A DNA stretch of 64,000 nt from Blautia hydrogenotrophica DSM 10507 (GTDB taxonomy: Bacteria > Bacillota > Clostridia > Lachnospirales > Lachnospiraceae), in contig NZ_CP136423.1 of the NCBI RefSeq assembly GCF_034356035.1, positions 3,472,001-3,536,000 on the forward strand. The letters are read 5' to 3'. Each line of letters begins with the position of its first letter. Within the stretch, counting starts at the first letter, position 1. The notes below the pieces were generated by a model. It saw only the letters and a program-made list of their open reading frames with translations. It ran no database searches and had not been told where the DNA came from. The position numbers and the translations under genes were made by a program. Below are positions 24,716 through 33,502 of this stretch, in pieces.

Positions 24716-26113
24716 ATGTCTAAACACCCTGCTTCTGTCTTTGATCAAATGATAAATGACATCCTGAATATACCGTTAGGCGGACAAATGCTGGAAGAAT
24801 GTATGCCCGCCGGCCCATCTCGGCGTGGCGCGGCGTCTCGGACAAAAATTATGCAGAAGGTTCCACTGCGTTACCGCCTGATCGCTCTAGGATTCATCAA
24901 AAAAGAATCTCTCTCCCAGCTCAACGAGAAATTGTCCCAGGAAGGATGCGCCCAGCTGTATTCTCGAAGTCTCTGGGAAGCCAGCCTGATTTTCGCGTTC
25001 CTAAACCGTCTCTCTTACCAAGAGTGGAAAGAGCTCCAGGACATATGCAGCTCCATCCTGGATACGAACCAATCTGAAGAAAATTATTTTGAAAAGCATA
25101 TCACCTTATCTGAATTAGAACGATATCTGGAATCCAACTCACAAAAAGACTCCGCTGATCTTCGGACCGAACATCTGACCCAGGTATTGAACCAGAAAAT
25201 CTCCCAGCTTGGAAGCTCAAAAGAAGATTTCCGACAATTTTTGGACGCTAATCTGAGGTCTTTTAGCCCAGTGCGCGAGAAAGCCCGCTATTACTTCTGC
25301 AAATATCTGTATTTCTATCTCAGACAGAAGATAGAAGACTTTCTAGTTTCTCAGAATTCTTCCATGAACTCTACAAAAGCTCTATCCGAACTCTCTGTGT
25401 TCAAAGGAATCACACAGCTGAAGAGAAAGAAAATGTCCATCAATGAAATCCGGGATTTTCTCATGCATACAGGAATCTCCTGCCGGGAAATCTTCGACAG
25501 CCTCAATTATTTCTATTTCGGCTACATTTCATTGGACTGGCTGGAAGTCCTGATGGAATACTATGGGAATATTAACGCTCTCTCCGACCTACAAAGGCAA
25601 AAACTGGCCGAGTCACTCCGCCATTATGACCCCAAACTAAAAAAACTCAGCGATCAGGAAATTCTTAGCCTGAAGCTGAGACAGATGCAAGAAGAAGAGG
25701 ACCGTCTCGACAGCATCTATTCTCTGGACGGAGACAGTCGAGGGTATCAGCGTAACCGCTCCGGGGAAAACACCGTCCGCAAGTATATCAAAGGTACTTT
25801 GGATATAGACCGAACCACTTTCATCTGTTTTCTTTTATTTTTCAACCACTCCTGTCTCCTGCCGAAAGAGCTTGAAATCACTCCTGAACGCTTGAATACG
25901 ATTCTCCTGGAATGTGGATTTCCAAAACTGACTGATAAGCAACCTTTTGACAGCTTTATCCTCAGTTACCTGACTAGTTCCACCCCGGAAGATCTTCTCA
26001 TGGAAGAAGTTACCCGGTATGCCCAGAATGAGGAGAATTTCTTTTTCTACAATATGTATAAGGACTCCAAAAGCTATGAGCAAGAGTACAAAAAAATTAT
26101 GGGATTAAATTAA
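24716..26113 (+). CDS. Unrecognised 465-residue helical protein
   Basis: I do not recognise a family. There is no signal peptide or membrane segment. Composition is charged and largely helical, with Leu/Glu/Lys-rich stretches at ~85-220. The last ~120 residues (from about 345, RDxxTF, then a Leu-rich helix, ITPERLNTILLECGFPKL and FDSFILSYLT) resemble in pattern the C-terminal extension of the macro-domain protein at 158-1204. AAGGAGG lies 9 nt before the ATG. It stands alone between the divergent marR and the CHAP gene, with a ~180-nt upstream region beyond the marR operator containing a TATTAT-like -10 near 24674. Confidence 0.75.
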   Translation: MSKHPASVFDQMINDILNIPLGGQMLEECMPAGPSRRGAASRTKIMQKVPLRYRLIALGFIKKESLSQLNEKLSQEGCAQLYSRSLWEASLIFAFLNRLSYQEWKELQDICSSILDTNQSEENYFEKHITLSELERYLESNSQKDSADLRTEHLTQVLNQKISQLGSSKEDFRQFLDANLRSFSPVREKARYYFCKYLYFYLRQKIEDFLVSQNSSMNSTKALSELSVFKGITQLKRKKMSINEIRDFLMHTGISCREIFDSLNYFYFGYISLDWLEVLMEYYGNINALSDLQRQKLAESLRHYDPKLKKLSDQEILSLKLRQMQEEEDRLDSIYSLDGDSRGYQRNRSGENTVRKYIKGTLDIDRTTFICFLLFFNHSCLLPKELEITPERLNTILLECGFPKLTDKQPFDSFILSYLTSSTPEDLLMEEVTRYAQNEENFFFYNMYKDSKSYEQEYKKIMGLN

Positions 26114-26216
26114 TCGGAAATTTTGAAAAAAGCCTCCATTAAAACAAATTTACACTCTTAATGCTGTAGACTAAACTCATCAAGATCAAGCAACGTTTTT
26201 GAAGGAGGAAATCTAT

Positions 26217-27584
26217 ATGAAAAGTAAAGTAATGAAATCTATTTTTTGCGGCGCCCTTGCTATGATCGCTGTGGGGTTCTCTTTCCAGCCTGAAAGCGTA
26301 TCCGCCGATATGGGAAATTATAATTTCGTATCCATCGACTCAGGAGTTACAGACAGTATCACCGTTAACGGAATAACCGTAGAGGCTCTTTACCGCCCCT
26401 ATGATTCCAGCGTAAACAGCGACTCCACTTACAGCTGTGCCGCCTTCGTAAAGCGCTTCTACAGCCAGGTGTACGGTCGCGATGTCTCCGGGCTGAATTC
26501 CACCACTTCCGTGCCTGTCATCGATTCAGGAAGCTTCCAGGCTACTAGTTCACCGAAAGTAGGGGATATCCTCCGCGACAATCAGAGCGTACACTGGGCA
26601 ATTGTCAAAGAAGTCTCTGGCAACACCATCACAGTGATTCAGCAGAATGCCTGGAATGGAGATTACACCAAAGCATGGGTAGGAGCCACTGTCCAAAACG
26701 GGGATTCCAGGTATACCTTCTTCACCTGGAGCGAAAATACACAGTCCCAGACACCTGCCGGCAATTACACTGTCAACTACCAAAATCCCCAAATTCAGGA
26801 GACAACCGCTGTCCTCTCGGCCAAAGTTGACAATCCAAACCGGTATTCCGTAAGCCAGGTAGGCTGCTATCTCTGGGACGCCAATGATAATCTTTTGAAA
26901 AAACATGTAGAAAACTGTACTCGCCCTGAAAGCCGCTTTAATATGTGGTACGACGTGCAGGGAGAACTCGGCATTTCCCTGACTCCGGGAACTACTTACA
27001 AATATCAGTTCTTCGTTGTTCAGGACGGCATCGAATATCCCGGTTCCGTACAGACCTTCACTACCTCTGGCCAGGCCCCTCTCACCCAGACAGTTTCCGG
27101 CAAAGCCCCTGTCTCCACCGCTGACACCGACGCTGTCACCACCACAGACGATGAAATCAGCAGAAGTATCGGAAAACTCAATGAGCTCTACGGCTGGTCC
27201 AAGGAGCAAATGCTAGAATGCTTGGAACCGGCTTATAAAATAAGCGAGGACGGAAATACCTATTATATTCCCGTTCAGACTTTAATGGACCGGCCCGCAT
27301 CTTTGATTCTAACCCTTACCGATGACAGGATTGTCAGAGTGCAGTGGCGTTACGAATATTCCAGCAACTCAGACACCGCTTTGAAACAGTGTAAGGCTTT
27401 CTATAAACAGATTTATACCGAGGCCGACAGAAACATGGACAGCAGCCGTTACAGTTACTGCGAAAATTCAAAGAATATCACCAGCCTCTATAATGAGGAG
27501 CTTTCTCTGGTGAAGGACTACAGCGGAGAACGTCCATACATTTCTATTACCATAATGAATCAACTATCTTCCATTTTCGAATGA
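26217..27584 (+). CDS. Secreted CHAP-domain peptidoglycan hydrolase-like protein
   Basis: About 455 residues. A signal peptide (KSKVMKSIFCGALAMIAVGF, cleavage near VSA-D) leads into a CHAP-like domain. The likely catalytic Cys lies in YSCAAFVKRFY near 75 and the His in SVHWAIVKEV near 125. A fibronectin-like segment follows at ~185-285, then a Thr/Ala/Asp-rich linker and a C-terminal globular region. CHAP domains cut peptide cross-links in peptidoglycan. AGGAGG precedes the ATG at 26217. It ends before a strong bidirectional hairpin shared with phoU. Confidence 0.75.
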   Translation: MKSKVMKSIFCGALAMIAVGFSFQPESVSADMGNYNFVSIDSGVTDSITVNGITVEALYRPYDSSVNSDSTYSCAAFVKRFYSQVYGRDVSGLNSTTSVPVIDSGSFQATSSPKVGDILRDNQSVHWAIVKEVSGNTITVIQQNAWNGDYTKAWVGATVQNGDSRYTFFTWSENTQSQTPAGNYTVNYQNPQIQETTAVLSAKVDNPNRYSVSQVGCYLWDANDNLLKKHVENCTRPESRFNMWYDVQGELGISLTPGTTYKYQFFVVQDGIEYPGSVQTFTTSGQAPLTQTVSGKAPVSTADTDAVTTTDDEISRSIGKLNELYGWSKEQMLECLEPAYKISEDGNTYYIPVQTLMDRPASLILTLTDDRIVRVQWRYEYSSNSDTALKQCKAFYKQIYTEADRNMDSSRYSYCENSKNITSLYNEELSLVKDYSGERPYISITIMNQLSSIFE

Positions 27585-27612
27585 TAAATCTACATATCCC
27601 ATCTACCTTAAG

Positions 27613-27657
27613 AAGAGGGTGTTTTCCATCAGCTAAGCTGATGGAAAACACCCTCTT
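27613..27657 (+). terminator. Strong terminator between the CHAP gene and phoU
   Basis: A perfect 21-bp stem (arms 27613-27633 and 27637-27657) closes a 3-nt loop and ends in TTTT on the plus strand. It can serve both converging transcripts. Confidence 0.9.
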
Positions 27658-27710
27658 TTCTATATTTCGATTTATCCTTCGCTCTCGATAAATTCTCTTA
27701 ACACCGCCTA

Positions 27711-28376
27711 TCATATATTCACATGTTCATTGTTGGTGTGAACACCTGTGATGGAATACTCCACCCACTCAGCGATATTGACCGCATGATCCCCGATTCT
27801 CTCAAAATACTTGGCTGCCATCAGCAAATCCAGAGAGGCTTTCGCATCAATATCTCTTTGATAGATCAGATTCATGATCTCTTCTTTCACTTGCTCAAAC
27901 AATCCATCTACTTTGTCGTCCGCCTGAATCACTTTTTTGACCAGTTCTTCGTCTCCTTTGACAAAGGCTTCCACACTGGCATTCACCATCGCTTTTGTGG
28001 CTTCTGCCATCTCTCCCAGAGATACTTTACTTTGAAGTGTCTGATCTCCGATATACCGGGACAGTTCTGCGACATCTGCCGCCTGATCTCCGATTCTCTC
28101 CATGTCTGATACCATTTTCAGCGCTGCCGAGACTGTTCTTAAATCTCTAGCCATTGGCTGTTGATGAAGAAACAGACGCATACAGAGATCCTCAATCTCT
28201 CGCTCCTTGCGGTCAATCGACGCATCCCGTCTGAATACTTCCTTTGCCAGCTGATCGTTGCCTCCAAACAGAGCCTTCGTCGCCAGAGCAATCGCCTGTT
28301 CACATAGGTTTCCCATCTCTGTGACTTCCCGATGTAACTGTTCCAGCTGTTCCTCAAATTGTTCCCGCATCCGCAT
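27711..28376 (-). CDS. phoU: Phosphate signalling protein PhoU
   Basis: The 221-residue protein is two three-helix PhoU repeats. Each carries the metal-site motif, ERIGDQAADVAE near 95 and ERIGDHAVNIAEW near 195. PhoU couples the Pst transporter to the PhoR/PhoP system and limits phosphate uptake. The gene starts 1 nt past the pstB stop and ends the operon. Confidence 0.96.
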   Translation of the reverse strand: MRMREQFEEQLEQLHREVTEMGNLCEQAIALATKALFGGNDQLAKEVFRRDASIDRKEREIEDLCMRLFLHQQPMARDLRTVSAALKMVSDMERIGDQAADVAELSRYIGDQTLQSKVSLGEMAEATKAMVNASVEAFVKGDEELVKKVIQADDKVDGLFEQVKEEIMNLIYQRDIDAKASLDLLMAAKYFERIGDHAVNIAEWVEYSITGVHTNNEHVNI

Positions 28377-29147
28377 TTAACCAAACCTCCCTGTGATATA
28401 GTCTTCTGTTCTCTTATCCTTTGGCATTGAAAAGATCTGGTGAGTGTCATGAAACTCAACCACTTCTCCTAAGAGAAAGAAAGCTGTCTTGTCAGAAATC
28501 CTGGCCGCCTGCTGCATATTGTGCGTCACCATAATAATCGTGTAATCTTTCTTTAGCTGAACTGCCAAATCCTCAATTTTTGTCGTAGAAATTGGGTCCA
28601 AAGCACTGGTTGGCTCATCCATCAGCAATACTTCTGGCTGAACTGCCAGCGCCCTCGCAATGCAAAGTCTCTGTTGCTGACCCCCGGACATTCCCAGCGC
28701 ACTGGATTTTAGGCGGTCTTTTACTTCATCCCAGATCGCTGCATCCCTCAGAGATTTTTCGACAATCTCATCCAGTTTTCCCTTTGAGCGGATTCCATGA
28801 GTCCTAGGGCCATAGGCAATGTTGTCATAGATGCTCATGGGAAACGGATTCGGTTTCTGAAAGACCATTCCCACCCGCTTTCTAAGAAAGTTTACATCCA
28901 TATTCCCGTAGATATCTTCCCCATCTAAAGTAATATCTCCAGTAATCCTACAGCCTTCTACAAGATCATTCATACGATTCAGAGATTTCAGCAGTGTAGA
29001 CTTTCCGCATCCAGAAGGTCCTATAAACGCCGTAATCTGTTTCTCAGGAAGCGCGAGCTCTACATCCTTTAACGCGTGGAAATCCCCGTAATATAAATTC
29101 ATATTCTTTATCTCAATCTTTATGTTTTGCTTCTTTATATCCTGCAT
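28377..29147 (-). CDS. pstB: Phosphate ABC transporter ATP-binding protein PstB
   Basis: 256 residues with Walker [10 protein letters not shown] near 43, Q-loop FQKPNPFP, signature [10 protein letters not shown], Walker B VLLMDEP and switch VTHNMQQA. All are in PstB order. It energises phosphate import with PstCA. It lies between pstA (18-nt gap) and phoU. Confidence 0.97.
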   Translation of the reverse strand: MQDIKKQNIKIEIKNMNLYYGDFHALKDVELALPEKQITAFIGPSGCGKSTLLKSLNRMNDLVEGCRITGDITLDGEDIYGNMDVNFLRKRVGMVFQKPNPFPMSIYDNIAYGPRTHGIRSKGKLDEIVEKSLRDAAIWDEVKDRLKSSALGMSGGQQQRLCIARALAVQPEVLLMDEPTSALDPISTTKIEDLAVQLKKDYTIIMVTHNMQQAARISDKTAFFLLGEVVEFHDTHQIFSMPKDKRTEDYITGRFG

Positions 29148-29165
29148 AGGTTCCTTTCCTCCGAC

Positions 29166-30032
29166 TCAATGTTTCGCGATCTTAGCTGCAATTCGGCCGG
29201 ATATCCAATTGATTAAAAGTACGATAACCAGCAGTACTACCGCTGTGGCGTATGCCTGGTTCATATAGAGTCCCTCACTGGCCAGAGAATACATATGCAC
29301 TGCCAGCGTCCTTCCTGAACCCAGTAAATTTCCAGGAATCTGGGCCACAGTACCAGCAGTATAAATCAAAGCTGCCGTCTCACCGACAATTCTTCCGGTA
29401 GCTAAAATAACTCCGGCCAAAATCCCAGGAACCGCACTGGGGAGAACCACCTTAAAGATCGTCCGCAGTTTCCCTGCTCCTAGTCCAAAACTGGCCTCTC
29501 TATAGAAATCCGGCACAGATTTCAGAGCTTCCTCTGTGGTACGAATGACCAACGGAAGAATCATAATCACAAGTGTAAGGGAACCTGACAGAAGAGAAAA
29601 TCCCCATTTCAACGCCGTCGTAAAAAACAGCAGTCCAAATAAACCGTAAATAATTGATGGAATTCCTGACAGTGTCTCCGTGGTAATCCGAATCAGAGAT
29701 ACCAGACGACTACCCCTGTTCGCATATTCCACCAAGAATATTGCCGCAAAAACACCAATCGGCACCGCAATCAAAAGAGAAAGCGCTGTAATAATCAAAG
29801 TGTTAACCAATGCAGGCATAAGCGACGCATTCTCTGTCGTATATTTCAAAGCAAACAAATCCGGTGTGAGATATCTGATTCCTTTTACCAGAATAAAAGC
29901 TACTAAAAAGATCAGTACACAGAAAGTAATCAACGCTGCCAGAAGTACCATCCCAGCCACAATCGCTGAAAATGGGTGTGCCTTATAGCCCTTTAGCTTC
30001 TGTCTCAGAGTCTGACTGTTTTTAGTTTCCAT
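29166..30032 (-). CDS. pstA: Phosphate ABC transporter permease PstA
   Basis: 288 residues with six membrane segments. The cytoplasmic coupling region (EALKSVPDFYREASFGLGAG) and the IVGETAALIYTAG segment are typical of PstA. It overlaps the end of pstC by 11 nt, indicating translational coupling. Confidence 0.96.
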   Translation of the reverse strand: METKNSQTLRQKLKGYKAHPFSAIVAGMVLLAALITFCVLIFLVAFILVKGIRYLTPDLFALKYTTENASLMPALVNTLIITALSLLIAVPIGVFAAIFLVEYANRGSRLVSLIRITTETLSGIPSIIYGLFGLLFFTTALKWGFSLLSGSLTLVIMILPLVIRTTEEALKSVPDFYREASFGLGAGKLRTIFKVVLPSAVPGILAGVILATGRIVGETAALIYTAGTVAQIPGNLLGSGRTLAVHMYSLASEGLYMNQAYATAVVLLVIVLLINWISGRIAAKIAKH

Positions 30033-30879
30033 TTTCAGCCCTCCTGTTCAGCAAAGATACTGCTAAATTGATAATCAGGATGAAGACGAACAAGACCACT
30101 CCGGTAGCAATCAAAGCCTCTCTGTGCAGATCTGCCGCATAGCCCATCTCCAAAACGATATTGGAAGTAAGAGTTCGGATTCCCCGCAACAATCCCGCGG
30201 GCATTCTGGCCTGGTTGCCGGCTACCATAATCACTGCCATAGTCTCACCGATCGCTCTGCCGATTCCCAAAACCACTCCGGCGATAAGCCCAGATTTTGC
30301 CGCCGGAAGAATCGCACAAAAGACGCTGCGCTCATGGGTAGCCCCCAAAGCCAGGGAACCTTCATAATAAGAACCAGGAACACTTCGGATAGCCGATTCC
30401 GTCACTCCTACAATCGTCGGAAGTATCATAATCGCCAGCAGGATAGACGCCGTCAGCATGTTGCTTCCGTCCCGCCCTGTAATCTGCTGCATCGTCGGCA
30501 CAATCATTACCAGGCCAAAGAAACCATATACTACAGACGGTACGCCTGCCATCAAAGAAACCGCTGACTGCAAAACCGGATACATCCTCTTAGGACAGTA
30601 ATAAGCCAGGAACACAGAAGTCAAAAGTGCAATCGGCACTCCTAAGATAATCGCCCCTGCTGTCACATAGATGCTACCCAAAATCATAGGCAAAATTCCA
30701 TAGATATCGTTGCTGGGCCTCCAGGTCTCCCCCAAAAGAAAGTCCGCCACTCCGATTTTACCGATGGCCGGTATTCCATTTGCAAAAAGGAATATACAGA
30801 TAAACGCCACCGCCAAAACAGAAGTACAGGCTGCAATCAGGAAAACAATTTTCATTCCTCTTTCTTTTAACTGATTCAT
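30022..30879 (-). CDS. pstC: Phosphate ABC transporter permease PstC
   Basis: 285 residues with six membrane segments and PstC motifs GVPSVVYGFFGLV and RSVPGSYYEGSLALGAT, with IGRAIGETMAVIMVAGN before the last helices. It forms the inner-membrane channel with PstA. It follows pstS by 28 nt. Confidence 0.96.
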   Translation of the reverse strand: MNQLKERGMKIVFLIAACTSVLAVAFICIFLFANGIPAIGKIGVADFLLGETWRPSNDIYGILPMILGSIYVTAGAIILGVPIALLTSVFLAYYCPKRMYPVLQSAVSLMAGVPSVVYGFFGLVMIVPTMQQITGRDGSNMLTASILLAIMILPTIVGVTESAIRSVPGSYYEGSLALGATHERSVFCAILPAAKSGLIAGVVLGIGRAIGETMAVIMVAGNQARMPAGLLRGIRTLTSNIVLEMGYAADLHREALIATGVVLFVFILIINLAVSLLNRRAENGN

Positions 30880-30907
30880 AGTCTCTCCTGTCCGCGATTT
30901 TCATTCA

Positions 30908-31819
30908 CTATTCTAAGACATCTTCCCAATCCAGAGCATCTCCAAGGTAAATGGATTTTACCTGATCGCTAGTCAGCTCATCAATTCCGCTGTCATTGTT
31001 TACAATTACCGCAATTCCATCCTGTGCAATTACTGTAGGACTCAATCCTTCAGAAGTCTCGCTGTCTTTTAATTCACGAGAAGCCATTCCAATGTCACAA
31101 AGGCCATCAATGACCGACTGCATACCTGTCGTAGAATCACTCTGCTGTACTTCAATTGTAACATTCGCGTTAACTTCCTCATATGCCTCTTTCAGCTTCT
31201 CCATAACTGGTGAGATGGAGGAAGAACCGGCCACTACAATTTTTCCTTCTGGTGAAGTTCCTTTATACTCCGGCTGATCTCCCACTGGAATGTAACCGTT
31301 TTCTTCTACAACAGCTTGTCCTTGTTTGCTCATGATGAAATTGATGAAATCCTGAGCTGCCTCGCTCACATCATCCTTCACTGCGATGTTGAACGGACGA
31401 ACTACTTTATAACTTTCATTTTCCACATTCTCTGCGCTCGGCTCTGTACCGTCAATTTTAACTGCCTTTACGGTATCGTTCAGAGAACCTAAAGAAATAT
31501 ATCCGATAGCATTCACATCTCCTGCTACCGTAGTCATCATGACAGAAGTACTGTTCGTAACCTTGGCATCCAGCGTCGTCATATCTATTTTCTCGCCGTC
31601 TTTATCCTCCTGCTGTACTCCAAATAATTCTACGAAGGCACCCCTGGTTCCGGAACCATCTTCCCTTGACACAACGGTAATCGGTCCACTTGCCCCTGTA
31701 GCTTCTGTTTTTGTATCTGCACCTGTATCACTGTTGTCTTGACTTCCACATCCCATTAAAACGGTACTTCCAATCATCATTACTGCCATACATGCCGCTA
31801 ACGCTTTTTTCATTTTCAT
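30908..31819 (-). CDS. pstS: Phosphate-binding lipoprotein PstS, permuted domain order
   Basis: 303 residues with a lipoprotein signal (VLMGC, Cys24) and a periplasmic-binding fold. The order of the two halves is swapped relative to classical PstS. The segment that normally comes second (ITVVSREDGSGTRGAF, then NAIGYISLGSLNDTVKA) lies at ~47-170. The segment that normally comes first (VVAGSSSISPVMEKLKEAYE, DIGMASRELKD, DGIAVIVNN) lies at ~176-303 and ends at DWEDV. This arrangement occurs in other Clostridia as far as I recall, so it is probably functional. AAAGGAG precedes the ATG and a candidate Pho box lies upstream. Confidence 0.92.
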   Translation of the reverse strand: MKMKKALAACMAVMMIGSTVLMGCGSQDNSDTGADTKTEATGASGPITVVSREDGSGTRGAFVELFGVQQEDKDGEKIDMTTLDAKVTNSTSVMMTTVAGDVNAIGYISLGSLNDTVKAVKIDGTEPSAENVENESYKVVRPFNIAVKDDVSEAAQDFINFIMSKQGQAVVEENGYIPVGDQPEYKGTSPEGKIVVAGSSSISPVMEKLKEAYEEVNANVTIEVQQSDSTTGMQSVIDGLCDIGMASRELKDSETSEGLSPTVIAQDGIAVIVNNDSGIDELTSDQVKSIYLGDALDWEDVLE

Positions 31820-31894
31820 AATATTGATCTCCTTTCATCTCTCGACTACAGGTATCAGCATAAAACATCTAAGTAAAATCTGCCCGCACCTACA

Positions 31895-31924
31895 CGTAAA
31901 ATTAATGTAAAAATCAGATGTAAT
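31895..31924 (-). promoter_or_regulatory. Candidate PhoP-binding direct repeats upstream of pstS
   Basis: On the minus strand ATTACA (31919-31924), TTTACA (31906-31911) and TTTACG (31895-31900) recur every 11-13 bp, about one helical turn. They resemble the TTHACA repeats bound by PhoP in Firmicutes. They lie ~75-105 nt before the pstS ATG, leaving room for a promoter. Confidence 0.5.
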
Positions 31925-31964
31925 TCCCACCAAAACGAACAGGAAGAAGCGTTTTTGCTATAGG

Positions 31965-32144
31965 AAAGCATAGCGAAGTGGGGAAGCCCACTTCAACTCC
32001 CCCATCCCCTCAATCTTTGAGGGGCGCAGTCCCACTTTGCGCGCCGCCGCAACACCGCCTTGCGGTGTACTACCTTATTGCGGCGTGCGCATCCTGCCCG
32101 GAGGACTTTTTATTGCATAGGAAACGAAGTTTCCTATGCAATAA
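31965..32144 (-). repeat. Terminator-associated dispersed repeat, copy 3
   Basis: Nearly identical to copy 2 through the CGCAAGGCGG and CTCAAAGATTGAG hairpins. It begins at the T-run of the foldase terminator with the hairpin TTGCATAGGAAAC...GTTTCCTATGCAA. It fills most of the gap between pstS and the foldase gene, and no gene is visible inside. Confidence 0.8.
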
Positions 32145-32148
32145 AAAA

Positions 32149-32210
32149 TCCGATATCACACGGACTCGTCTTTTTCTGTAACAGAAAACACAAGTCTTAG
32201 TGATACCGGA
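32149..32210 (-). terminator. Terminator of the foldase gene
   Basis: An 11-bp outer stem (TCCGGTATCAC with GTGATATCGGA, one G-U pair) with a structured loop is followed by TTTTTT on the minus strand, 24 nt past the stop codon. Confidence 0.8.
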
Positions 32211-32233
32211 CTCTTTCTCTTTAAGTATTCTTA

Positions 32234-33388
32234 TTACTCCTGTGCATCCTCAGGCGCCTCATCGTCTGCTGCCGGTGTAGCCTCTCCTGTGTCAATCTTC
32301 GCATTATCTACCAGGAACTGCTTCACAACCTCTATGCCGACATTCTGATTAAACCTCTCCTCGCCTGCCTGTTTCATCGCATCGTCTACACTCTCATAAC
32401 CGTAGTTCGCTGCCATCTCCTCACGAATTTGATCGCTCTTCTCATCGTCCAGAGACAACCCTTCCTGATTGATCACCGCCTGGGCTACCATAATCATCTG
32501 AAGATTAGACTTTGCAGTCTCCTCACACTGAGTATTGTAATCATCCTCGTTCATACCCATCTGCTCCAAAAAGTCAGACAGTTCAATTCCATATGCTTTG
32601 CACTGCTCTTCCATCTGTGATTTTACTAAATCCGTCTCTTCCTTCAGCAAGTCCTCAGGATATTTTTTTATCTCACTGCCGGACACCAGATTGTTCCAGG
32701 CCGTATTCCCCAAATTTATCTGAGAAGATTCCTCTGCACTCTTTTCCAAATCTTCAACAATGGATTTACGATACTCGTCCACCGTCTTCACATCTGTATT
32801 CTCAGCCACCCATTCATCTGTCAACTCAGCAGGCCTCTTAATGGAATTCACAGTCACAGTAAAGACAGCATCCTTACTCGCCAGCTCTTCACTGCCGTAA
32901 TCCTCAGGGAAGGTGACATTTACATCCCGTGTCTCACCGGCTTTCGCTCCTACCAACTGATCTTCGAACCCTTCCACATAGCTGCCGCTTCCCAGCTCTA
33001 GATCGGTTCCCTGTCCGTCCGTACTTCCGCCGTCAAATTCCTTTCCGTCGACTTTTCCCACGTAATCAATATTGACAATGTCACCGCTCTGTGCAGTCTC
33101 TCCCTCACCTAATGTCTTCGCATTCGTCTTCAAGTCACTGTCGATGGTCGCCTGAATCTGTTCCTCGGTGACATCCTGCACTTCTTTCGTCAGTTCCATT
33201 CCTTTATAATCACCCAGTTTTACATACTTGGCAGGGTCCACATCTATAATCTTAGAACCAGATTTACTCGTCCCCGCCTCAGCAGAACTCTCCGTCTTAG
33301 AGTCCTTCTGCTCGCTCCCGCCACTGCATCCAGTCACTGCCATAGTCATGCACATGGCCAAAACAGCGATACACCATCTTTTCTTCAT
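32234..33388 (-). CDS. Trigger-factor-like FKBP peptidyl-prolyl isomerase lipoprotein
   Basis: 384 residues. A lipoprotein signal (MAVTGC) is followed by a Ser/Glu/Lys linker, an FKBP-type isomerase domain at ~100-190 (GDIVNIDYVGKVDGKEFDGG, YVEGFEDQLVGAKAGETR) and a helical trigger-factor C-domain. It lacks the ribosome-binding N-domain, so it is an extracytoplasmic foldase on the membrane surface. The acidic tail is unusual but of low complexity. An 11-bp hairpin lies just upstream (33410-33435), which may limit read-through from the deacetylase gene. Confidence 0.9.
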   Translation of the reverse strand: MKKRWCIAVLAMCMTMAVTGCSGGSEQKDSKTESSAEAGTSKSGSKIIDVDPAKYVKLGDYKGMELTKEVQDVTEEQIQATIDSDLKTNAKTLGEGETAQSGDIVNIDYVGKVDGKEFDGGSTDGQGTDLELGSGSYVEGFEDQLVGAKAGETRDVNVTFPEDYGSEELASKDAVFTVTVNSIKRPAELTDEWVAENTDVKTVDEYRKSIVEDLEKSAEESSQINLGNTAWNNLVSGSEIKKYPEDLLKEETDLVKSQMEEQCKAYGIELSDFLEQMGMNEDDYNTQCEETAKSNLQMIMVAQAVINQEGLSLDDEKSDQIREEMAANYGYESVDDAMKQAGEERFNQNVGIEVVKQFLVDNAKIDTGEATPAADDEAPEDAQE

Positions 33389-33409
33389 AATATCTCCTTT
33401 CTATCTGCA

Positions 33410-33435
33410 AAAGGTCTGGCTGCCCAGACCTTTTG
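33410..33435 (-). terminator. Hairpin between the deacetylase and foldase genes
   Basis: A perfect 11-bp stem (AAAAGGTCTGG with CCAGACCTTTT) closes a 4-nt loop. The terminal T bases are part of the stem. It lies between the deacetylase stop and the foldase ribosome binding site. Confidence 0.7.
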
Positions 33436-33502
33436 AGTTTCCAAATAATAAAACTCATCTTTAGTTATAACACACTTTCTATAAAAAAGAAAGTTCTGCC
33501 CC

